10,071 nucleotides of DNA. Origin: DAOTZU01 sp034433995. Lineage in GTDB: Bacteria > Chloroflexota > Anaerolineae > UBA1429. Position 1 is the first letter of the stretch, and every line of letters starts with the position of its first letter. Both the position numbers and the translations under genes were made by a program. The DNA is taken from the NCBI GenBank assembly GCA_034433995.1, contig DAOTZU010000280.1, forward strand, positions 1-10,071, read 5' to 3'. Shown here one piece after another: positions 1-5,615 of this stretch. Below the pieces are notes generated by a model. It did no database searches and was not told where the DNA came from. It saw only the letters and a list, made by a program, of their open reading frames with translations.

Positions 1-37
1 GCAAGTGGTGCCGAACGGCGGGGAGCGAGAAATGTCC

Positions 38-56
38 CGTCGGTTAGAAACCGACG
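38..56. repeat. Perfect palindrome, 8-bp stem (GTCGG family, copy 1)
   Basis: Arms CGTCGGTT and AACCGACG flank a 3-base loop (AGA). Neither strand has a following T-run, so it is not a typical intrinsic terminator. It shares the GTCGG...CCGAC frame with the palindrome at 99-119, which has a different loop, so the two look like members of one small family of extragenic palindromes. It lies past the sugar-operon terminator. Confidence 0.7.
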
Positions 57-68
57 TCTGGGGATGTT

Positions 69-87
69 AAGCCCGCGCCGCGGGCTT
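69..87. repeat. Perfect palindrome, 8-bp stem
   Basis: Arms AAGCCCGC and GCGGGCTT flank a 3-base loop (GCC). It sits between the two GTCGG-family palindromes. The minus-strand continuation is AACATCCCC, which is not a T-tract, so termination is doubtful. Confidence 0.6.
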
Positions 88-98
88 GGCAGGCAGAA

Positions 99-119
99 CC
101 GTCGGATTCCATCCGACGG
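99..119. repeat. Perfect palindrome, 9-bp stem (GTCGG family, copy 2)
   Basis: Arms CCGTCGGAT and ATCCGACGG flank the loop TCC. The outer arm bases CGTCGG/CCGACG match those of the palindrome at 38-56, while the inner bases differ in a compensated way: the AT pairing replaces TT/AA. Compensated change between copies argues for selection on a hairpin or a protein-bound palindrome rather than chance. Confidence 0.7.
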
Positions 120-131
120 CGGCCAGGGCCT

Positions 132-144
132 CTCCGCGGCGGAG
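132..144. repeat. Short hairpin, 5-bp stem
   Basis: CTCCG and CGGAG flank a 3-base loop. It lies directly after the operon terminator on the minus strand. It is weak on its own and is listed because it is the fourth palindrome in about 110 bases. Confidence 0.4.
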
Positions 145-147
145 CAA

Positions 148-178
148 CGAAAACGCCCCCGGTCCCAGACCGGGGGCG
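148..178 (-). terminator. Intrinsic terminator of the sugar ABC operon
   Basis: Bases 154-164 (CGCCCCCGGTC) pair perfectly with 168-178 (GACCGGGGGCG) around a 3-base loop, giving an 11-bp GC-rich stem. On the minus strand the stem is followed by TTTTCGTTG. It lies 20 bases past the stop codon of the last permease gene, the expected place for the operon's terminator. Confidence 0.9.
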
Positions 179-197
179 CGGATGGTGAGAGGAGCGC

Positions 198-1085
198 TCA
201 GCCCTTGAGGGCGCCCACCATGATGCCGCGGATGAAATAGCGCTGCACAAAGGGATAGATGGCCAACACCGGCGCGCTGGCCACCACGATGAGGGCGTAC
301 TTTAGCAGGTCGCGCAGGTTTTGCAGCCGTCCCCATTCGCGGACGTCAATGCCTTGCAGCATGGCCGGATCGAACTGGTTCTGCACCAGGATATCGCGCA
401 GGACGATCTGCAGCGGCATCAACTCGGTCTTGGAGAGATAGATCAAGGCGTCGAAATAGGCGTTCCAATGGCCCACGGCGTAAAAGAGCACCATCACCGC
501 CATGATGGGCGCCGAGAGGGGCAACACGATGCGCGTGAGGAACTGGCCATCGCGGCAGCCATCCAACTGGGCGGCCTCGTACATCTCTTCTGGGATGTTG
601 CTCTGGAAATAGGTGCGCATCAAGATCACATACCAGACGCTGTAGGCGTTGGGGATGACCATGGCCCAGCGGGTGTTCAACATGCCCAATTGTTTGACCA
701 GAAGATAGGTGGGGATCAAGCCCCCGCTAAAGAGCATGGTAAAGACGAGGATGGCGGTAAAGAACCCCCGGCCGTACCAATCGCGGCGGGAGAGGGGAAA
801 AGCCGCCAGGGTGGTCATGACGATGTTGATGGCCGTGCCCAACTGGGCATAGATGAGGGAGTTCAGGTAGCCGCTGCCGATGCGCGGACTTTTAAAGATC
901 GCCTCATAGGCGTCCAGGGTGACATCCACCGGCCACAACCACACCTTGCCCGCCACCACCGCCTGGGCGCTGCTGAAGGAGGCGCTGACGATATAGATCA
1001 AAGGATAGCCCACGACAAGCAAGCAAAAGGCCAGGAAGGTGTAGTTGATCCCGTCAAAGATCCTATCTGCCAACGTTTGTCGCAT
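198..1085 (-). CDS. Carbohydrate ABC importer permease, LplC/YtcP type
   Basis: This is a 295-residue inner-membrane permease of a CUT1-type (binding-protein-dependent sugar) importer. About six membrane segments are visible, near residues 14-36, 73-96, 108-130, 140-158, 190-206 and 263-282. The cytoplasmic EAA loop that docks on the ATPase is clear: E170-A-A, D175-G176, then I-V-L-P-L at 186-190. The C-terminus (QRYFIRGIMVGALKG) is typical of LplC/YtcP proteins. Start: two consecutive ATGs lie at 1088 and 1085. AAGGAG at 1092-1097 is 6 bases from the second and only 3 from the first, so 1085 is preferred. It is the last gene of the operon, 39 bases after the upstream permease, and a strong terminator follows. 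With its partner it should form the heterodimeric pore; the ATPase must come from elsewhere. Substrate is not readable from sequence; an oligosaccharide is the family expectation. Confidence 0.95.
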   Translation of the reverse strand: MRQTLADRIFDGINYTFLAFCLLVVGYPLIYIVSASFSSAQAVVAGKVWLWPVDVTLDAYEAIFKSPRIGSGYLNSLIYAQLGTAINIVMTTLAAFPLSRRDWYGRGFFTAILVFTMLFSGGLIPTYLLVKQLGMLNTRWAMVIPNAYSVWYVILMRTYFQSNIPEEMYEAAQLDGCRDGQFLTRIVLPLSAPIMAVMVLFYAVGHWNAYFDALIYLSKTELMPLQIVLRDILVQNQFDPAMLQGIDVREWGRLQNLRDLLKYALIVVASAPVLAIYPFVQRYFIRGIMVGALKG

Positions 1086-1124
1086 CATCCTCTCCTTCTG
1101 CGCAGGGCGTGGCCCCAAGGTGGC

Positions 1125-2096
1125 CTACCATAGGCTGGTCTCCGAGAACCGCCGGGCGATCTGGTTGACCAGCACCAGCAGGATGAGGTTGACCACCGAG
1201 GTGAACAGGCCCACCGCGGCGCCAAAGCTGTACTGCGCCCCCACCAAGCCCAGGCGATAGACGTAGGTCGAGATCACGTCAGAGGTGCGCATATTGATGG
1301 GGTTCTGCAGCAAAAAGATCTTTTCGAAACCCACGTTCATGATATGGCCAAAGTTGAGGATGAGCACGATGGTGGCCGTGGGCAAGATGCCGGGGATGTC
1401 GATATACCAGATGCGCTGCAGCTTGTTGGCGCCATCAATGATCGCCGCCTCGTGCAGTTGCGGGTCCACCGCCGCGAGGGCCGCCAGATAGATCACCGCC
1501 CCATAGCCCGCCCCCTGCCAGATGCCGGTGAGGACATAGATCATCTTGAAATATTCGGGCTTGCCCATGAAATTCGTGGCCTGGCCGCCGAAAAGCACGA
1601 TGAACCTATTGAGGGAGCCGTTCATGGAGAGAAAGAGCAAGATCATCCCCACCATCACCACGGTGGAGATGAAATAGGGGGCGTAGGTGACCATCTGCAC
1701 CAATTTCTTGAACCACCCTGCCCGACATTCGTTCAGCGCTAGGGCCAGGATGATGGGCACGGGGAACCCCAGGGCTATGGAGAGAAAACTGATGCCCACG
1801 GTGTTGAGCAGCACCCGCCGGAACTCGTAGGCGCGAAAGAACTGATAAAAGTACTTGAGGCCCACCCAAGGGCTGTTGGTGATGCCTTTGGTGATGGTAA
1901 AATCGCGAAAGGCGATCTGCACGCCATACATGGGCACGTAGCGAAAGAGGAGCAGGTGCGCCAAAGGGAGAAGGAAGATGAGGTAAAGCTCCCAATGCCG
2001 CTTGATCCTGCGCCAGGCGTCGGCCCACCACGTCGGCGTCGCCCGGGTGGCGCCATGCCGCACAGCCATGACCGCAGCGCGTGTTCCCTCAACCAT
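1125..2096 (-). CDS. Sugar ABC importer permease, LplB/YteP type
   Basis: This 323-residue integral-membrane protein is the first of the two pore subunits. An N-terminal cytoplasmic stretch (to about residue 35) precedes a membrane segment (about 36-53) with LLPLAHLLLFRYVPMYGVQIAF, a family hallmark. Further membrane segments lie near 98-121, 138-157, 186-207, 238-256 and 294-312. The EAA loop that contacts the ATPase is E216-A-A-I-I-D-G222 ending in I-P-G-I-L-P at 234-239. Start: the frame is open further upstream, but ATG 2096 has AAGGG about 5 bases before it and GGAG further up, and fits family length. A later ATG at 2069 is possible. It lies after the binding-protein gene with an unusually long 298-base gap, and before the second permease in the order binding protein, LplB, LplC known from Firmicutes. 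Confidence 0.95.
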   Translation of the reverse strand: MVEGTRAAVMAVRHGATRATPTWWADAWRRIKRHWELYLIFLLPLAHLLLFRYVPMYGVQIAFRDFTITKGITNSPWVGLKYFYQFFRAYEFRRVLLNTVGISFLSIALGFPVPIILALALNECRAGWFKKLVQMVTYAPYFISTVVMVGMILLFLSMNGSLNRFIVLFGGQATNFMGKPEYFKMIYVLTGIWQGAGYGAVIYLAALAAVDPQLHEAAIIDGANKLQRIWYIDIPGILPTATIVLILNFGHIMNVGFEKIFLLQNPINMRTSDVISTYVYRLGLVGAQYSFGAAVGLFTSVVNLILLVLVNQIARRFSETSLW

Positions 2097-2172
2097 AGCA
2101 TCCCTTCTCCCATCAAAATATCCCCACGCCCGCAGGCCCGCCAACGCGCGCCGTAGCCTTGTGCCCGTCGCC

Positions 2173-2190
2173 CTACGCCCACAAGGGGCT
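2173..2190. repeat. Direct repeat copy A (CTACGCCCACAAGGGGCT)
   Basis: It matches 17 of 18 bases with copy B 59 bases downstream. Each copy contains a small GCCC...GGGC inverted pair around a 5-base loop. Confidence 0.7.
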
Positions 2191-2231
2191 CAAAGACTGC
2201 AACCTCGCGCTACCCTACGTCGGCTCTCGGT

Positions 2232-2249
2232 CTACGCCCATAAGGGGCT
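2232..2249. repeat. Direct repeat copy B (CTACGCCCATAAGGGGCT)
   Basis: Second copy of the 18-base repeat, with one transition relative to copy A. Its right end runs into GGCTACGG, the right inverted end of the larger element. Confidence 0.7.
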
Positions 2250-2332
2250 ACGGGGCCTGGCGCTTCATCTCCGTGCCTGGGCGATACCCAAGGCGAGGCT
2301 GCCCAAGGAACGCCCACAATCCAAACCCCGAC

Positions 2333-2359
2333 CTCCCGCGGAAGATGTTCCCACGGGAG
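2333..2359. repeat. Weak inverted repeat after the binding-protein gene
   Basis: CTCCCG and CGGGAG are separated by 15 bases, about 36 bases past the stop codon of the binding-protein gene on the minus strand. No T-run follows, so it is not a standard terminator. It could protect the 3' end of the upstream message, which would fit higher expression of the binding protein, but the stem is short. Confidence 0.3.
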
Positions 2360-2394
2360 ATCGGGATAATCCTAATCCTTCGCCGAGGCTTCTG

Positions 2395-4152
2395 TCAACT
2401 CTTGGCGAACCGGTCCCAGGCGACCTGGTTGAGCTCCATATAGCGCTTCAGGCCCATATCGTCCAAGGTCTTGACGTACTTGTCCCACTCCTTGTCCACG
2501 TCCAGCTCGCCGGTCACGAAGCGAGCCGTCATCTCGAGCACATAAGTGTTGATCTGGGTCATGGGCTGGCGGATCTCCTCCAGCTCGGCCTTGGTGCGCA
2601 TGATGCCGCCGGGCCAAACCTCTTTCATCTCGTGGCCCACATATTGGTTCGTGGCCTCCACCAGGCGCGGCTCCAAGGGGCTCTCGGGCGTGCTCGTCCA
2701 GGCGCCGCGGAACTCGCGCTTCTCATAGATGGGCCCCTGCTGGTTGAGGGTGATGTTCTGCAATTGTTCCGTCCAGCCCTTGCCGGGCATCCAGTTGAAC
2801 CGCGCCGGCATGGGGCCCAGGCCCTCGCCGTGGCCCATCTCGCCGCTGCCGGGCTTGGGATGGTACCACTCGATGTTCTCGCGGCCATACTTTTGCAGGA
2901 GCAGCCCTTCCTCGGTGTAGAACCAGTCGATCCAGCGGGCGGCCACCTCGGGCATCTTGCAAGCTTTGGTGATGACGTACTTGCCTCCGGTCACCACCCA
3001 GGGGTTATAGAAGGTCCAGCTGGCTCCATGGGGACCTGTCAAAGGCGGCACCACCACATATTCGTCGGCCCGTTCGTCGGTCTTGCCCGTATCCGCGCCG
3101 GTGATATGGAGATAAGCGTAAGCTGGCGCACACCCCACCAGGGCGTAATCTGCGTGCTGGACCTTTTGCCGCAAGCCGTTCAGATCCTGGGTAAAAGCCT
3201 CCGGATCGATCAGCCCCTCTTTCCAAAGCCCGGCCAGATACTTCATGGCCTCCCGATACTCGGGGGTGTTGGCCGAGAAACGAACCTTGCCATCTTCGAT
3301 GATTAGATGAGAGTTGTAGTCGTCAAGGATCCAGGCATTGGTTATCCAGTTCGTAGGATAACCTGGCCACCAGCCGGTGCAGCCCGAGAAGGGGAACTCA
3401 TCGTTGGGATCGCCGTTGGCGTTGGCGTCTTGGGTCTTGAAGGCCTTCAGCACCTCATGGAACTCGTCCGTGGTCTTGGGCACGGTAAGGCCAACCTTGT
3501 CCAGCCACTTTTTGTTGATCCAGCATTTGCCTGGGTAGGTGCAGTGGTAGCAGAAGGTATAGTTGGGGAACTGGTAGATGTGGCCGTCGGGGGCCGTCAA
3601 GAGTTTTTTACCCAACTTGCCTTCCGGCGTCTCGGTGAACACCTTTTGGCATTCGGGGCAGTATTGGTCAATCAGCTCCTCGATGGGAATGATCAGCCCT
3701 TGGCCGCCATAATCCACGCATTCGTTGGCGCTGACGCTGGCGCCAAAGAAGCAATCGGGCAGGTCACCCGAGGCAAAGGCCAAGGCCTTTTTCTCGGCCA
3801 GGCCCGAGGGCGGTACCAAGAGCCACTCGATGTGGACGTTGGTCATCCCCTCGTAGGTGACGACGAAATGGTTGGTGTTATAGTCCTCCACCGCGGTGTT
3901 GTGCGGGGCAAAGAACCGTAGGGTGACCTTGTCCTTGACGATGGGAAAGCCCGTGAGGTACATGTTCCCCTTCATGGGCCGGGCAGCGGTCTGGGCCGTC
4001 GGTTGGGTTGCGGGGGCCGTGGTGGGCGCGGTCGTGGGCGCTTTGGTCGGCTCCGGAGTGGGGGTGGGCTTGGGCGCGCAGGCCGCCAAGAGCGCCCCGG
4101 CGGCCACGCCGGTGGCCACGCGCAGAAAATCACGTCGCTTGAGCATCCTCAT
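2395..4152 (-). CDS. Extracellular sugar-binding lipoprotein, LplA/YtcQ-like
   Basis: This 585-residue protein is the substrate receptor of the importer. The N-terminus combines a twin-arginine-like motif (R6-R7-D-F-L) with a hydrophobic stretch and a lipobox L-A-A-C ending at Cys25, so it is probably a Tat-exported, lipid-anchored protein. A Pro/Thr/Ala spacer follows (about 26-57). The body has family-1 binding-protein features such as the D-G-x-I-Y-x-F-P segment near 189-196. An EF-hand-like D242-A-N-A-N-G-D248-P-N-D-E stretch, often present in this subfamily, suggests bound calcium. Ten cysteines remain in the mature body, including C165-P-E-C168 and C201-Y-H-C204 plus C210. Start: ATG 4152 has GAGGAGGA 8 bases upstream (4161-4168) and puts the signal peptide at the N-terminus. 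The upstream in-frame ATG at 4302 would bury it behind about 50 residues. First gene of the operon; ligand unknown. Confidence 0.93.
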   Translation of the reverse strand: MRMLKRRDFLRVATGVAAGALLAACAPKPTPTPEPTKAPTTAPTTAPATQPTAQTAARPMKGNMYLTGFPIVKDKVTLRFFAPHNTAVEDYNTNHFVVTYEGMTNVHIEWLLVPPSGLAEKKALAFASGDLPDCFFGASVSANECVDYGGQGLIIPIEELIDQYCPECQKVFTETPEGKLGKKLLTAPDGHIYQFPNYTFCYHCTYPGKCWINKKWLDKVGLTVPKTTDEFHEVLKAFKTQDANANGDPNDEFPFSGCTGWWPGYPTNWITNAWILDDYNSHLIIEDGKVRFSANTPEYREAMKYLAGLWKEGLIDPEAFTQDLNGLRQKVQHADYALVGCAPAYAYLHITGADTGKTDERADEYVVVPPLTGPHGASWTFYNPWVVTGGKYVITKACKMPEVAARWIDWFYTEEGLLLQKYGRENIEWYHPKPGSGEMGHGEGLGPMPARFNWMPGKGWTEQLQNITLNQQGPIYEKREFRGAWTSTPESPLEPRLVEATNQYVGHEMKEVWPGGIMRTKAELEEIRQPMTQINTYVLEMTARFVTGELDVDKEWDKYVKTLDDMGLKRYMELNQVAWDRFAKS

Positions 4153-4160
4153 GGTTTTTG

Positions 4161-4168
4161 TCCTCCTC
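4161..4168 (-). promoter_or_regulatory. Shine-Dalgarno of the binding-protein gene
   Basis: The minus strand reads GAGGAGGA, 8 bases before ATG 4152. It is the strongest ribosome binding site in the window and decides the start against the longer open frame from 4302. Confidence 0.85.
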
Positions 4169-4258
4169 TGAAATATGCGGAATACTTCATGCGGGCGAAC
4201 CAAAATCTTTTGTCGGGCCTCCTTTCTATCAAGACATGGCCTTTTGGGCCGCCCGCGT

Positions 4259-4287
4259 TTGACGCCGGCCCCGGGCCATGCTACCAT
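4259..4287 (+). promoter_or_regulatory. Candidate sigma-70-type promoter for the HTH/receiver gene
   Basis: TTGACG (4259-4264), a 17-base spacer and TACCAT (4282-4287). The -35 box and spacing are the same as in the tRNA-Lys promoter of this window. The -10 matches 4 of 6. The spacer contains the perfect palindrome GGCCC-C-GGGCC (4267-4277), a possible operator. Transcription would start near 4294, leaving a leader of about 47 bases. Confidence 0.45.
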
Positions 4288-4329
4288 CATCACGGGGATC
4301 AATCGGGGGAACCCAAGCTATATTCATTG

Positions 4330-4335
4330 TATGAT
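4330..4335 (+). promoter_or_regulatory. Candidate -10 box placed for a leaderless transcript
   Basis: TATGAT (5 of 6 to consensus) ends 5 bases before ATG 4341, so transcription would begin at or next to the start codon. No convincing -35 box lies 17 bases upstream (4307-4312 reads GGGAAC). No Shine-Dalgarno lies before the ATG, which fits leaderless initiation. Confidence 0.35.
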
Positions 4336-4340
4336 GGGCC

Positions 4341-5615
4341 ATGGATGAGCACAAGGCCGCGGCGCGGACAAATTTAGGACCCCCAGAGGACGAATTTTCC
4401 TTTGAGGTGTTCAAGCGCCAGCTCCAGGACGCCCTGGGGCATCTGTACGACCCTGCTTACGTGCCGGCGGGGATGCTGGGGGCCATCCTGGAGGGCCACA
4501 GCGGGCCAAGGGGGAACGAGGCTTGCCGCGCCGCCTTGATGCGGGCCATCGAGGCCTTGAAACCGGCAGCGGAGACGCCCCCCTGCGCCCGCAGCCGGCA
4601 GCTCTATGATGTGCTCTCCTTGCGCTACCTGCAAGGGCTTACCCAGGAGCAGACCGCCGAGCGCCTCAACATCACCCCGCGCCATGTGCGCCGCCAACAA
4701 CAGCAGGCCATCGCCCTTTTGGCGCGGCATCTGTGGCGGGAGGCCGGCGTCCTCCCACCGGAGGAGGTCGCCCCGGCCGAAGAGGGCGCCGCGGCGGAGG
4801 GCGAGGGCGCGCCGGCGGCCTGGCGCCGCCAGGTGCAAGAGGAGTTGGCCGCCCTGCGCAAGATGGCGCCGGATCTGGTGGCCAACGTGGCCGAGGCGGC
4901 GCAGAGCGTCATCACCATCGCCAACACGCTGGCCTGCAAGCGCGGCGTTGTGCTCAAGGCGGCGCCTTTGCCGCTCGATCTCGTCGCGGCGATCCATCCT
5001 TCAGCCCTGCGCCAAGTTTTGGTCGCCGCCATGGGGCAATTTCTGGAGCATATGGGCGCCGGCGAGATCGTCCTGGCTGCGGAACAAAAGGGGGAGCGCA
5101 TCGCTCTAACCATCACCGGCCACCCCCTGCCCACGGCGGCGCCCGTGGAGGACGATTTTGCCCGGGAGATCCTGGCCGCCCAAGGGGGCAACATCGCCCT
5201 CATCCGTGAGGGCGAACGCGCCACCTGGCATCTCTCCCTCCTCGCCCTGGACCAGATCACCGTCTTGGTGGTGGATGATAACCTGGACCTGGTGCATTTC
5301 TACCAGCGCTACACGGCCGGCACGCGCTACCGCATCGCCCATGTGGCCGAAGGGCAACGCGTTTGGGAGGCCATCGAGCAAACCACCCCCGATATCCTCG
5401 TGTTGGATGTGATGCTGCCCGATGTGGATGGTTGGGAGCTGCTCGCCCAACTTCGGCAGCATCCTCTGAGCCGTGGCATCCCCATTATCGTTTGCTCCGT
5501 GGTCCGAGAGAAGGACCTGGCCTTGGCCCTGGGCGCCTCGGCCTATCTGGCCAAGCCGGTGCGGCGCCAAGAGTTCGTCCGGGCGTTGGAGCAAGCGTTA
5601 ATCGGGCTTGAGTAG
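4341..5615 (+). CDS. HTH / pseudo-histidine-kinase / C-terminal receiver regulator
   Basis: This 424-residue protein is soluble, with no membrane segment. Residues 20-80 form a helical region of unknown role. Residues 87-132 are a sigma-70 region-4-like helix-turn-helix (LRYLQGLTQEQTAERLNITP followed by a basic recognition helix). A charged linker (138-160) leads to residues 160-304, which resemble the dimerisation and ATPase parts of a histidine kinase. There is no H-box histidine, the N-box Asn appears replaced (LRQVLVAAMGQF at 223-234), and the G1 and G2 boxes are not recognisable; only the closing GGNIALIREGE-like strands remain. Residues 305-424 are a complete receiver: D312, D313, phosphoacceptor D356, S386 and K405-P. 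Start: ATG 4341 is the only choice, since a stop lies in frame at 4332. It is divergent from the sugar operon and overlaps the convergent kinase gene by 18 bases. Probably a DNA-binding response regulator; target and partner are inferred from position. Confidence 0.8.
   Translation: MDEHKAAARTNLGPPEDEFSFEVFKRQLQDALGHLYDPAYVPAGMLGAILEGHSGPRGNEACRAALMRAIEALKPAAETPPCARSRQLYDVLSLRYLQGLTQEQTAERLNITPRHVRRQQQQAIALLARHLWREAGVLPPEEVAPAEEGAAAEGEGAPAAWRRQVQEELAALRKMAPDLVANVAEAAQSVITIANTLACKRGVVLKAAPLPLDLVAAIHPSALRQVLVAAMGQFLEHMGAGEIVLAAEQKGERIALTITGHPLPTAAPVEDDFAREILAAQGGNIALIREGERATWHLSLLALDQITVLVVDDNLDLVHFYQRYTAGTRYRIAHVAEGQRVWEAIEQTTPDILVLDVMLPDVDGWELLAQLRQHPLSRGIPIIVCSVVREKDLALALGASAYLAKPVRRQEFVRALEQALIGLE

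Larger units (their letters stand above)
2151..2253. repeat. 103-bp element with imperfect inverted ends and internal repeats
   Basis: The ends carry CCGTAGCC (2151-2158) and its exact complement GGCTACGG (2246-2253). Allowing a 2-base gap, the similarity runs inward about 20 bases (TTGTG against CTTATG, then towards CGT). Two near-identical 18-base direct repeats lie inside at 2173-2190 and 2232-2249, differing at one base (CAC against CAT). The unit fills much of the spacer between the binding-protein and permease genes. Seen: the repeats. Inferred: a dispersed palindromic or MITE-like unit, or an mRNA structure setting the binding-protein to permease ratio. No target-site duplication is evident. 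Confidence 0.5.

Noticed and set aside
38..119. CRISPR repeats
   Set aside because: The palindromes are not identical, are unevenly spaced, and there are no spacers of uniform length or cas genes.
321..1133. 270-codon plus-strand open frame opposite the second permease
   Set aside because: Antisense shadow of a well-supported membrane protein; composition (His, Asp, Gly, Gln rich) is typical of such shadows.
2333..2359. Terminator between binding-protein and permease genes
   Set aside because: The stem is only 6 bp with a 15-base loop and no T-tract follows, so it is listed only as a weak inverted repeat.
2002..3306. 434-codon plus-strand open frame opposite the permease and binding-protein genes
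   Set aside because: It lies antisense to two clear genes, has His/Gln/Gly/Ala-rich low-complexity content and no recognisable domain. GC-rich codon use leaves the opposite strand open by chance.
4160..4240. Promoter for the sugar operon
   Set aside because: Best minus-strand pairs I found (TTGATA then AAGATT at 17 bases, or TTCGCC then CATATT at 16) match the -10 or -35 too poorly to report.
4153..4302. Longer start for the binding protein at ATG 4302
   Set aside because: It would place about 50 basic residues before the Tat/lipoprotein signal and run into the divergent gene's promoter region. A strong Shine-Dalgarno supports 4152.
4273..4343. GGGCCATG occurring at 4273-4280 and 4336-4343 as a paired operator
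   Set aside because: It is an 8-base direct repeat in GC-rich DNA, one copy overlapping the start codon. Chance is likely without further support.
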